DNA of 64,000 nt from Aeromicrobium sp. A1-2 (GTDB lineage: Bacteria > Actinomycetota > Actinomycetes > Propionibacteriales > Nocardioidaceae), in assembly GCF_003443875.1 (NCBI RefSeq), contig NZ_CP027482.1, forward strand, positions 558,001-622,000, in the 5' to 3' direction. Numbering within the stretch: the first letter of the stretch is position 1; every line of letters begins with the position of its first letter. Shown piece after piece: positions 57,060 through 64,000 of this stretch. The notes below the pieces were generated by a model that was not told the origin of the DNA, made no database searches, and saw nothing but the letters and a program-made list of their open reading frames with translations. The translations under genes were made by a program, and so were the position numbers.

Positions 57060-58439
57060 ATGGACCACGAGTCACCGCTGGGCGTCGTCCGGCGGCTCCG
57101 CCGAGAGTCCGGCGTCCGGACTCTCATTCTCGACGACGACCCGACAGGCTCGCAGGCAGTGCACGACGTCGAGGTCGCCTTCGACCTCGATGAGGACGTG
57201 CTGCGCCGAGGCCTTGCGACGGCTCGCCGGCAGATATTTGCGCTCACGAACTCTCGATCGCTCGCGCGGGACGAAGCCGTGGCGGTCGTGAGTCGCGTGG
57301 TGCGTGCTGTGCTGACAGCGCCGGGCTGTGGGCCGCTGCAGGTGGTGACTCGTGGTGACTCGACGCTGAGGGGTCACGTCGTCGCCGAGGTCGCGGCAGT
57401 TGAGCAGGCGCGGCGCGACGTGTCCGGGCGGGGCCATGACGCCCAGTTGTTCGTCCCGGCATTTCCCGAAGCCGGTCGGGTGACCCGTGGGGGCGTGCAT
57501 CAGGCGTTGGTCGACGGTGCCTGGTTGCCTGTTGGCCAGAGCGAGTTCGCCCGGGACGCGACCTTCGGCTTCGCCAGTTCCCGGCTGTCTGACTTCCTGG
57601 TGGAGGTCAGCGCGGGCGCGATCAGGCGAACCGATGTGTTGGAGCTGAGTCTAGATCGGATCCGAGACGGAGGTGCACGAGCCGTCGCGGACGTGTTACT
57701 GGCTGCCCACGGCCGGTGGGTCGTGCCTGATGTCGAGGCCGGACAGGACCTGGACATCGTCGCGGCAGGCGCCCTGGTCGCGGAGTCCGAGGGTGCGGTC
57801 CTGGGCTATCGGGTGGGTCCGTCCTTCGTTCGCTCCCTGCTCGGGATCGAGGAGCTGAAGGTGCTCGGTGACGAGGCCGCCGATTCGGTGGCCAAGCGTG
57901 GCAGCGGCCTAGTCGTGATTGGGTCACACACGAAAACGACCAATGCGCAGCTCAATACCCTCCGGGCCGAGCAGCCGATCTCGACGGTCGAGGTCGACGT
58001 TCCGGCACTCCTCGCGGAGCCCGTCGCCGTGGTGCGCGAGACAGTTGTGCGTCTGCGTCTCGCGCTCAAGCACGGCAACGTGGCGCTCGTCACCGGACGT
58101 GAGCTGGTGAAAGGGTCCGATGCGGAGGACAGCCTCCGCATCGCGCGATCGGTCAGTGATGCCCTGGCGCAGATCGTCCGACCGATCGCCGAGGACACGC
58201 CGTTGAGGTGGGTCGTTCTCAAGGGCGGCATCACCTCCCACGATGTGGCAGTCAGGGGATTGGGCGTGCGCCGGGCGCGGGTCGTCGGACAGGTCTTCCC
58301 CGGACAGGTCTCGATGTTCACGCCAACAGACACGACAGGAAGCTTCGATCGGCCCTTCGTGATTTTCCCAGGAAACGTCGGAGCCCCCGACGCTCTCTCG
58401 GTCACCGTCGAACTGCTGGATCGCGGCGGTCGGGCGTGA
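57060..58439 (+). CDS. Four-carbon acid sugar kinase (DUF1537 family)
   Basis: The 459-residue protein has the family N-terminus 'LILDDDPTGSQAVHDVEVAF' and middle 'TRGDSTLRGHVVAEVAAVEQ' (substrate loop). The C-terminal nucleotide-binding part has 'ALVTGRELVKGSDAEDSLRI', 'RWVVLKGGITSHDVAVRGLG' and the closing 'VIFPGNVGAPDALSVTVELL'. DUF1537 proteins such as OtnK, DtnK and LtnK phosphorylate four-carbon sugar acids. It is translationally coupled to the aldolase that follows, supporting phosphorylation then cleavage. Exact substrate unproven. Confidence 0.92.
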   Translation: MDHESPLGVVRRLRRESGVRTLILDDDPTGSQAVHDVEVAFDLDEDVLRRGLATARRQIFALTNSRSLARDEAVAVVSRVVRAVLTAPGCGPLQVVTRGDSTLRGHVVAEVAAVEQARRDVSGRGHDAQLFVPAFPEAGRVTRGGVHQALVDGAWLPVGQSEFARDATFGFASSRLSDFLVEVSAGAIRRTDVLELSLDRIRDGGARAVADVLLAAHGRWVVPDVEAGQDLDIVAAGALVAESEGAVLGYRVGPSFVRSLLGIEELKVLGDEAADSVAKRGSGLVVIGSHTKTTNAQLNTLRAEQPISTVEVDVPALLAEPVAVVRETVVRLRLALKHGNVALVTGRELVKGSDAEDSLRIARSVSDALAQIVRPIAEDTPLRWVVLKGGITSHDVAVRGLGVRRARVVGQVFPGQVSMFTPTDTTGSFDRPFVIFPGNVGAPDALSVTVELLDRGGRA

Positions 58440-59290
58440 TCGATCGCGGTCTGGACTCATTGCACAGGGCGGCTGCAGACGGCTCGGCCCTAGGTTCCTT
58501 CACGATTTACACCATGGAGTCCGCGGTGGCCGTGGCGCGAGCTGCGCACCGAAGGGACCGTGCGGTGATCCTCCAAGCCGCTTCTGGCTGCTTCGTCGAC
58601 GTCGGACGCGCAGAGCTGGCCGGACTGATGGGAGTCGTCGCCGAGGCATCGGCGGGTCCGGTGGGGCTCCACCTCGATCACAGCACGGACCTCGACGAGA
58701 TCTCGGCATGCCTGAGGCACGGCTTCACCTCGGTCATGTTCGACGGCTCACATCTACCCTTCGAGGAGAACGTGGCTGCGACGAGAGAGGCGGCGGGCCT
58801 GGCGAGGGCGACGTCTGCGTGGGTGGAGGGCGAGTTGGGCGCAGTCGGAGGCGACGAGGATGCCTCAGGGGGAGACGCCTCAGGAGTGCGACTCACCGAC
58901 GTGGAACAGGCCGAGGAGTTCGTGCATCGCACGGGTGTCGATGCGCTCGCAGTCTCGGTCGGCAACGTCCACGGCGTGGCCGACCGTGTGGCCGCACTCG
59001 ACCTGGATCGACTCGCGGCGATCGCTGCCGTCGTCGACGTACCGCTGGTGCTGCACGGGGCTTCGGGGTTGCCGGCCGACCAGGTGCGCCGCGCTGTGGC
59101 CATCGGAGTGGCGAAGGTCAACGTCAACACCGAGCTGCGCCGGGCACACCTGGCGGCTCTTCGTTCTCAGCACGACCGCGACGGTGATGACATCCGGCCC
59201 GTGCGTCGACGCGCGATTGACGAGATGGCTCAGGTGGCCGAAAGATTCGTGAGCCTGCTGAGTCCGCCGGGTCCGGCTAGTCGATCGTAG
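58436..59290 (+). CDS. Class II fructose-bisphosphate-type aldolase (GatY/KbaY-like)
   Basis: GTG at 58436 overlaps the kinase stop. The 284-residue protein has the zinc-binding pair in 'VGLHLDHSTDLDEISACLRH' (H79, H82), the conserved 'WVEGELGAVGGDED', 'VSVGNVHGVADR' (second zinc His) and 'LVLHGASGLPADQVRRAVAI' with 'KVNVNTELRRAHL'. These enzymes split ketose 1-phosphates or bisphosphates to DHAP and an aldehyde. Following a DUF1537 kinase, it may cleave a phosphorylated oxo-acid instead. It converges on mftR with a gap of 18 bases. Confidence 0.9.
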   Translation: MIDRGLDSLHRAAADGSALGSFTIYTMESAVAVARAAHRRDRAVILQAASGCFVDVGRAELAGLMGVVAEASAGPVGLHLDHSTDLDEISACLRHGFTSVMFDGSHLPFEENVAATREAAGLARATSAWVEGELGAVGGDEDASGGDASGVRLTDVEQAEEFVHRTGVDALAVSVGNVHGVADRVAALDLDRLAAIAAVVDVPLVLHGASGLPADQVRRAVAIGVAKVNVNTELRRAHLAALRSQHDRDGDDIRPVRRRAIDEMAQVAERFVSLLSPPGPASRS

Positions 59291-59308
59291 GCGCGGGGGT
59301 CGGGCCGT

Positions 59309-59911
59309 CTAGTTCTCGTTCAGGTACTGCCGGAGCCCGCCCATCGCCCGGTCGACCAGGCCGAGCAGAGGGGCGGTCTCGTCGGCAAGCCATTGCTCGT
59401 AGGCGGAGATCGCCAGGGCGAGGCTCACGTGACCGACGACCCGGGGGAGCATGTCATCCGGGGCTAGGTCGAGACGGGCTGCGACATAGTCCGAGATCAC
59501 CCGGCGCCACTCCGCGTACTGGTGGACCGAGTGCGCCTGGAGCGCCGGCGTGGTGAGGATCAGCGCCATGCGTTGGCGGTGCAGGCGCGTCGTGTCAGCG
59601 TCGAAGTCGTTGAATGCGAGCACACCTCGGTGGATCGCCTCCCACAAGGGGATGTCCAGGGGCATCGATGCGAGGATCCCGCGGAACGCGTCGAGACTTG
59701 CACCGAACTCTCCCCAGGGGATGTCGTTCTTGGAGTTGTAGTAGCGGAACAGGGTGCGCCGACCTACTCCAACCTCGGCGGCGAGCGCATCCAGCGTGGT
59801 CTTCTCGAATCCGCGCTCGTCGAAGAGGCGGAAGGCCGCCTGCTCGATCTCGGCGTGCGTCGTGGCGACGGGCCGGCCAGGCATCGTGCGAGGAGAAGCC
59901 GCTGCGGTCAT
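59309..59911 (-). CDS. mftR: Mycofactocin system transcriptional regulator
   Basis: A 200-residue TetR protein with HTH 'TTLDALAAEVGVGRRTLFRY' and the family phrase 'YYNSKNDIPWGEFGASLDAF', which is a hallmark of MftR. The C-terminal ligand domain is 'RMALILTTPALQAHSVHQYA'. It is divergent from mftA with 90 bases between. MftR proteins repress the mft operon and respond to long-chain acyl-CoA in mycobacteria; that ligand is known from other species, not shown here. Confidence 0.92.
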   Translation of the reverse strand: MTAAASPRTMPGRPVATTHAEIEQAAFRLFDERGFEKTTLDALAAEVGVGRRTLFRYYNSKNDIPWGEFGASLDAFRGILASMPLDIPLWEAIHRGVLAFNDFDADTTRLHRQRMALILTTPALQAHSVHQYAEWRRVISDYVAARLDLAPDDMLPRVVGHVSLALAISAYEQWLADETAPLLGLVDRAMGGLRQYLNEN

Positions 59912-59966
59912 GGCAGGAACATACCAATTCCTTTCGAGGGGCTTCCTTTTTGGCCCTCGGTGCCAT

Positions 59967-59982
59967 TAATATGTGTCTCACA
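59967..59982. promoter_or_regulatory. Candidate mftA promoter and MftR site
   Basis: TAATAT (59967-59972) resembles a -10 hexamer for mftA. TGTG-TCT-CACA (59972-59982) is a short palindrome overlapping it. The ribosome site TAGGAG follows, before the mftA ATG. A repressor at this place would block mftA transcription. Confidence 0.45.
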
Positions 59983-60001
59983 CCACAACCTAGGAGTGAC
60001 C

Positions 60002-60112
60002 ATGAGCATCGACGCCCCCACCAACGAGCCCAGCACGACCGACGAAGCCCCGGTGACCGCCGAGTCGCTGATCGAGGAAGTTTCGATCGACGGCATGTGC
60101 GGCGTCTACTGA
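60002..60112 (+). CDS. mftA: Mycofactocin precursor peptide
   Basis: The 36-residue peptide begins 'MSIDAPTNEP' and ends 'EEVSIDGMCGVY', the conserved MftA terminus IDGMCGVY. MftC, with MftB, decarboxylates the terminal Tyr and crosslinks it to the preceding Val. MftE then frees the Val-Tyr-derived core, which MftD oxidises and MftF glycosylates. The gene is preceded by TAGGAG and followed by mftB after 10 bases. Confidence 0.97.
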   Translation: MSIDAPTNEPSTTDEAPVTAESLIEEVSIDGMCGVY

Positions 60113-60122
60113 GTCGTCGACG

Positions 60123-60413
60123 ATGACCGAGATGATCGACCAGGCCTGGGACCTGTCGCCGGCGGTGGCATTGCGCCCGGAGCCGTTCGGCGCCATGGCG
60201 TACCACTTCGGCAACCGCAAGCTCACGTTCCTGAAGCGCAACGAGCTTGTCGCCGTCGTCCGAGCACTTTCCGATCACGCTGACGTGCGCGACGCGCTGA
60301 CGTCGGTCGGCATCCGTGAGGCTGACTGGCCGGGATACGTTGCCGCTCTTGAAGGCCTCGCCGCCACCGACATGATCCGCCCGCGCACGACCACCAAGGA
60401 AGCAGTGGCATGA
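60123..60413 (+). CDS. mftB: Mycofactocin precursor-binding chaperone (PqqD-like)
   Basis: A 96-residue RRE-fold protein with 'DLSPAVALRPEPFGAMAYHF' and 'NRKLTFLKRNELVAVVRALS', typical of MftB. It holds MftA for the radical SAM enzyme. The stop overlaps the mftC start by 4 bases. Confidence 0.95.
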   Translation: MTEMIDQAWDLSPAVALRPEPFGAMAYHFGNRKLTFLKRNELVAVVRALSDHADVRDALTSVGIREADWPGYVAALEGLAATDMIRPRTTTKEAVA

Positions 60414-61642
60414 CGATCCTTCAGAACCGGCCGGTCATCGACCGCCCCAAAGACGCCTCCCTCATCGAGCAGTTCGAGCTGGGACTTGACGCCCCGATCT
60501 GTTTGACCTGGGAGTTGACGTACGCCTGCAACCTGGCGTGCGCACACTGCTTGTCGTCATCGGGCAAGCGTGATCCGCGCGAGCTGGACACCGACCAGTG
60601 CAAAGCCGTCATCGACGAGCTGCAGCGCATGCAGGTCTTCTACGTCAACATCGGTGGAGGCGAGCCGACCATTCGGCCGGACTTCTGGGAGCTCCTGGAG
60701 TACGCCGTCGCGCACGACGTCGGTGTGAAGTTCTCGACCAACGGGGTGCGACTCAACCCTGAGGGGGCGGCGTTCCTGGCCTCGACGGACTACGTCGATG
60801 TGCAGATCTCCCTCGACGGCGCGACCGCCGAGGTCAACGACTATGTCCGTGGTCCCGGGTCGTACGACATGGCGATCAAGGCGTTGGCGAACCTGCAGAA
60901 CGCTGGCTTCAAGGACGCCAAGATCTCGGTCGTCTGCACGCGGCAGAACATCGGTCAGCTCGACGAGTTCAAGGCGCTGGCCGACCATTACGGCGCCACC
61001 TTGCGCCTGACCCGCTTGCGGCCTTCCGGCCGTGGAGCGGACGTGTGGGACGAGCTGCATCCGCTTCCCGAGCAGCAGAAGGTCCTGTACGACTGGCTCA
61101 TGGCCAATGGCGAGAACGTCCTGACCGGCGACTCCTTCTTCCACCTGTCGGCCTTCGGTGAGACCCTCCCGGGCCTCAACCTGTGCGGCGCCGGCCGGGT
61201 CGTGTGCCTGATCGACCCGATCGGTGACGTGTATGCCTGCCCGTTCGCGATCCACGAGAACTTCCTCGCCGGCAACATCCTGGCTGACGGTGGCTTCGAG
61301 CGGGTGTGGCAGCTTTCGGAGCTCTTCAAGGATCTGCGGTCACCCCAGACCTCGGGTGCGTGCACGAAGTGCGAGTTCTTCGACGCCTGCCGCGGCGGCT
61401 GCATGGCGGCAAAGTTCTTCACCGGCCTGCCGCTCGACGGACCGGACCCCGAATGTGTCAAGGGCTACGGCGAGACCGCCCTGGCCGCCGACCGCTCGAT
61501 CCCGGCGCAGAGCCAGGACCACTCACGTACCACCCCGGCCCGCAACCAGCCCGTGATGTTGACCCTGAGTCGACGTGAGGGCATCACGGCCCCGCCAGTA
61601 TCAGCGTGCGCGGAGAACCCTCTCGCCGGCTTCACTCTTTAG
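60410..61642 (+). CDS. mftC: Mycofactocin radical SAM maturase
   Basis: The 410-residue protein has the radical SAM CxxxCxxC (C40, C44, C47 in 'ELTYACNLACAHCLSS'), a SAM-binding 'NIGGGEPTIRPDFWELLEYA', and a C-terminal SPASM domain with 'LCGAGRVVCLIDPIGDVYAC' and 'CTKCEFFDACRGGCMAAKFF' for auxiliary clusters. It performs oxidative decarboxylation and Val-Tyr crosslinking on MftA. Length and motif order are canonical. Confidence 0.96.
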   Translation: MTILQNRPVIDRPKDASLIEQFELGLDAPICLTWELTYACNLACAHCLSSSGKRDPRELDTDQCKAVIDELQRMQVFYVNIGGGEPTIRPDFWELLEYAVAHDVGVKFSTNGVRLNPEGAAFLASTDYVDVQISLDGATAEVNDYVRGPGSYDMAIKALANLQNAGFKDAKISVVCTRQNIGQLDEFKALADHYGATLRLTRLRPSGRGADVWDELHPLPEQQKVLYDWLMANGENVLTGDSFFHLSAFGETLPGLNLCGAGRVVCLIDPIGDVYACPFAIHENFLAGNILADGGFERVWQLSELFKDLRSPQTSGACTKCEFFDACRGGCMAAKFFTGLPLDGPDPECVKGYGETALAADRSIPAQSQDHSRTTPARNQPVMLTLSRREGITAPPVSACAENPLAGFTL

Positions 61643-61653
61643 AAGGAACACAG

Positions 61654-62856
61654 ATGTCGAAGAACCCCTGGAAGCAGAACTCCTGGTTCGAGTCCGTCGC
61701 CGTCGCGCAGCAGCGTGCCAAGAAGCGCCTGCCGTCCTCGGTGTACGGCGCGCTGGTCGCGGGGTCCGAGCGCGGCCAGTCCATGGCCGACAACGAGGCG
61801 GCGTTCATGGAGCTGGGCTTCGCCCCACATGTGGCGGGCCATCAGGCCAAGCGCGACCTAGCAACCACCGTCATGGGCCAGGAGATTTCGCTGCCGGTGA
61901 TCATGTCGCCGACAGGCGTCCAGGCTGTGCACCCCGATGGTGAGGTCGCCGTCGCCCGTGCCGCCGCAGCCCGCGGCACCGTGATCGGGTTGAGCAACTT
62001 TGCGTCCCGATCGGTCGAGGAGGTCGTCGAGGCGAACCCCGCGACGTTCTTCCAGATGTACTGGACCGGTGACCGTGACGTCATGATCCAGCGCATGGAC
62101 CGTGCCCGCGCCGCCGGCGCAGTGGGTCTGATCGCGACTCTGGACTGGTCGTTCTCGATGGGCCGAGACTGGGGCAGCCCGGAGATCCCTGAGAAGGTCG
62201 ACTTCAAGACCGCGATGAAGTTCGCGCCCCAGGTGCTGCGCAAGCCGCGCTGGTTGAAGTCGTTCGCGGGCAACCTGCCTGATCTGACCGCGCCCAACCT
62301 CGCTGGGCCCGGCGAGGCGAAGGGCCCGACGTTCTTCGGTGCCTACTACGAGTGGATGACGACACCGCCACCGTCGTGGGAAGACGTGGAGTGGATGCGC
62401 GAGCAGTGGGGCGGGCCGTTCATGCTCAAGGGTGTGTGCCGCGTCGACGATGCCCGTCGCGCGGTCGACGCCGGCGTCACAGCGATCTCGGTGTCCAACC
62501 ACGGCGGCAACAACCTCGACGGCACGCCGGCTCCGATCCGGGCGCTTCCTGCCGTCGCCGACGCCGTCGGCGACCAGATCGAGGTACTTCTGGACGGTGG
62601 CATCCGCCGGGGCAGTGACGTCGTCAAGGCCGTCGCCCTCGGCGCTCGCGCAGTGATGATCGGCCGCGCCTATCTCTGGGGCCTCGCGGCGAACGGGCAG
62701 CCCGGGGTCGAGAATGTCCTGGACGTCCTGCGCAGCGGCATCGACTCGGCCCTCCTGGGCATGGGGGTCTCCTCGATCCACGAGGTCACTCCGGACCATC
62801 TGGTGATGGCTCCGGGATTCGCACGGAATCTCGGCGCGGTGGCGCACACGCCATGA
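61654..62856 (+). CDS. mftD: Mycofactocin FMN-dependent oxidase
   Basis: ATG 61654 with AGAAGGA gives 400 residues of the lactate-dehydrogenase/oxidase flavoprotein family: 'LPVIMSPTGVQAVHPDGEVA', 'FMLKGVCRVDDARRAVDAGV' (FMN/phosphate Lys), 'AISVSNHGGNNLDGTPAPIR' (catalytic His) and 'VLLDGGIRRGSDVVKAVALG'. MftD oxidatively deaminates the released core to premycofactocin. The stop overlaps the mftE start. Confidence 0.95.
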   Translation: MSKNPWKQNSWFESVAVAQQRAKKRLPSSVYGALVAGSERGQSMADNEAAFMELGFAPHVAGHQAKRDLATTVMGQEISLPVIMSPTGVQAVHPDGEVAVARAAAARGTVIGLSNFASRSVEEVVEANPATFFQMYWTGDRDVMIQRMDRARAAGAVGLIATLDWSFSMGRDWGSPEIPEKVDFKTAMKFAPQVLRKPRWLKSFAGNLPDLTAPNLAGPGEAKGPTFFGAYYEWMTTPPPSWEDVEWMREQWGGPFMLKGVCRVDDARRAVDAGVTAISVSNHGGNNLDGTPAPIRALPAVADAVGDQIEVLLDGGIRRGSDVVKAVALGARAVMIGRAYLWGLAANGQPGVENVLDVLRSGIDSALLGMGVSSIHEVTPDHLVMAPGFARNLGAVAHTP

Positions 62857-63578
62857 CCCCCCTCGCCGATGCCGTCTGGCCCGAGATCGGGAAGCGACCG
62901 CTCGTGCTGGTGCCGGTTGGCTCGATCGAGCAGCACGGACCTCACCTCCCGCTCGACACCGACACCACGATTGCCATCGCCGTGGCCGAAGGCGTCGCGG
63001 CGGCAACGGCGGGCGACGTGTATGTGGCTCCCGCTCTGACCTACGGGTCGAGCGGAGAGCACCAGGCCTTCGCCGGCACCAGCTCGATCGGCACGGAGGT
63101 CCTCCAACAGGTCGTCATCGAGCTGGTCCGCTCGATGAGCACATGGGCCGGACGGGTCGTGTTCGTCAACGCGCACGGAGGCAACCTGGCCGCTGTGTCC
63201 AAGGCGGTCTTCCAGATGATTGCCGAGCATCACGAGGTCGCTTGGGTGCCGTGCGCGACCGAGGGAGTCGACCTGCACGCGGGAGTTACCGAGACGTCCT
63301 TGATGCTGCACCTGCGCCCGTCGAGTGTCCGCCTCGACCGAGCGGAACCGGGGGAGACGCGCCCCTTGGCCGAGATCATGCCGCTGCTGATGGCCGGAGG
63401 CATGGCCGCGGTCTCGCCAAACGGGATCCTTGGTGACCCGACTGGCGCCAGCCCCGATGAAGGACGTCGGATTCTCGCGACCATGGTTGGTGACACCGTC
63501 AGCCGCTTGGAGCATGGGGTCGCCGACGCACGGGGGATGCTGCGCACCCTTTTTGCCGAGACCGTGTCGCGACAGTGA
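62853..63578 (+). CDS. mftE: Mycofactocin creatininase-family peptidase
   Basis: The 241-residue creatininase-fold protein has metal ligands in 'VPVGSIEQHGPHLPLDTDTT' (Glu, His, Asp) and 'FVNAHGGNLAAVSKAVFQMI' (His). 'HAGVTETSLMLHLRP' follows (Glu). It cleaves the C-terminal core from modified MftA. Overlaps with mftD and mftF show tight coupling. Confidence 0.95.
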   Translation: MTPLADAVWPEIGKRPLVLVPVGSIEQHGPHLPLDTDTTIAIAVAEGVAAATAGDVYVAPALTYGSSGEHQAFAGTSSIGTEVLQQVVIELVRSMSTWAGRVVFVNAHGGNLAAVSKAVFQMIAEHHEVAWVPCATEGVDLHAGVTETSLMLHLRPSSVRLDRAEPGETRPLAEIMPLLMAGGMAAVSPNGILGDPTGASPDEGRRILATMVGDTVSRLEHGVADARGMLRTLFAETVSRQ

Positions 63579-64000
63579 CGGACCCGCCACTCCCGCTCGG
63601 CTTCACGGTGCGCCTGCATGACGAGGTCGAGCTGGTTGGCCAAGTGATCGTCGGACCCCGCGTCCTACGGCTGTCCGCTGCTGCGCGGCAACTGATCGTG
63701 GACCGCGAGGTGACGGTGTCGTCGTCGACCAGCGCGCTCCTGGCCGATCGCCTGCTGGATCTGGATATCGCCGAGCCCGTGATCGATCGGAAGGCCGATC
63801 AACCGCTCGACGAACTCACGGTCGTCGTGCCCGTCCGTGACAACGCCGCCGGCGTCGAGCGCCTGCTGCGCGGCCTTGCCCAGCGGGTGAGGTGCGTCGT
63901 GGTGGATGACGCGTCCGCCGACCCGCGGAGGCTCGCCGGCATCGTCGCGGAATACAGGTCACCACTGGTTCGGCTCGATCACAACGTTGGCCCGGCCGCC
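63575..64000 (+). CDS. mftF: Mycofactocin glycosyltransferase, N-terminal part (cut by window end)
   Basis: GTG at 63575 overlaps the mftE stop. The visible 142 residues include an N-terminal PqqD-like strand region ('LPLGFTVRLHDEVELVGQVI') and the start of a GT2 domain ('LTVVVPVRDNAAGVERLLRG', 'VVVDDASADPRRLAGIVAEY'). MftF adds a beta-1,4-glucan chain to mycofactocin in mycobacteria. The rest of the gene lies beyond the window. Confidence 0.93.
   Translation, partial: MTDPPLPLGFTVRLHDEVELVGQVIVGPRVLRLSAAARQLIVDREVTVSSSTSALLADRLLDLDIAEPVIDRKADQPLDELTVVVPVRDNAAGVERLLRGLAQRVRCVVVDDASADPRRLAGIVAEYRSPLVRLDHNVGPAA

Overview
The window comes from a high-GC actinobacterium. The supporting evidence is strong G/C bias at third codon positions, an LPXTG sortase substrate, PaaX-, KmtR- and MftR-type regulators, and a mycofactocin biosynthesis locus. 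Nothing here fixes the genus. I saw no rRNA, no complete tRNA, no CRISPR array and no integrase.

Layout. (1) 1-3.1 kb: a PaaX-family regulator, the broken N-terminal end of a CitE/HpcH-type lyase, a sortase-anchored repeat protein with a strong terminator, and a YCII-like remnant. (2) 3.3-13.3 kb: a metal-handling block with a cation diffusion facilitator and KmtR-like repressor over a palindromic operator, a SHOCT membrane protein, a YHS-containing copper-type P-ATPase, an APC permease, a YibE/F protein, a DUF3152 metalloprotease-like protein, a BNR-type lipoprotein, a DUF305 lipoprotein and a DUF6153-like protein. (3) 13.6-22.4 kb: an accessory island with an XRE regulator and a long palindrome ahead of two genes (one HAD-like), a complete IS3-family element, a compact three-gene operon ending in an EVE/PUA plus PD-(D/E)XK protein, a convergent second PD-(D/E)XK-like protein, and hypothetical or frameshifted genes. 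(4) 22.6-36.6 kb: catabolic clusters bordered by two more PaaX-type genes, one frameshifted. They contain a metal-dependent hydrolase, a flavin monooxygenase, three SDR/acyl-CoA dehydrogenase genes, then two crotonases and an AidB-like dehydrogenase. (5) 36.4-39.8 kb: a junkyard of a hydrolase fragment, an IS1380 fragment, a CDF fragment, a tRNA 3' end and an IS481-family element with a frameshifted transposase. (6) 39.8-59.3 kb: a LacI-controlled sugar or polyol acid catabolic region. It holds an SDR, a histidinol-dehydrogenase-like enzyme, two LacI regulators, a MoxR/VWA pair, an HpcH aldolase, two cupins, an SMP-30 lactonase, a mycofactocin-type SDR, a ribose-type ABC transporter, an Ldh-type dehydrogenase, a GYD protein, a hydrolase, a DUF1537 kinase and a class II aldolase. 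(7) 59.3-64 kb: mftR, divergent from mftABCDEF, with mftF cut by the window end.

How the genes work together. At least five near-identical palindromic boxes (GGCAACCGSTTGCC type) tie the MoxR/VWA, aldolase/cupin, SDR/ABC transporter and cupin/Ldh/kinase/aldolase operons into one probable LacI regulon. The substrate looks like a polyol or sugar acid. It would be imported by the ABC transporter, oxidised by a mycofactocin-type SDR and the Ldh-like enzyme, phosphorylated by the DUF1537 kinase and cleaved by the aldolase. The mycofactocin operon beginning just downstream would supply the SDR redox cofactor. The most interesting leads are this catabolism/mycofactocin linkage, a T8 run plus stem-loop that could fuse the MoxR ATPase to the VWA protein by -1 frameshifting, and the undescribed nuclease-containing three-gene operon beside the IS3 element.
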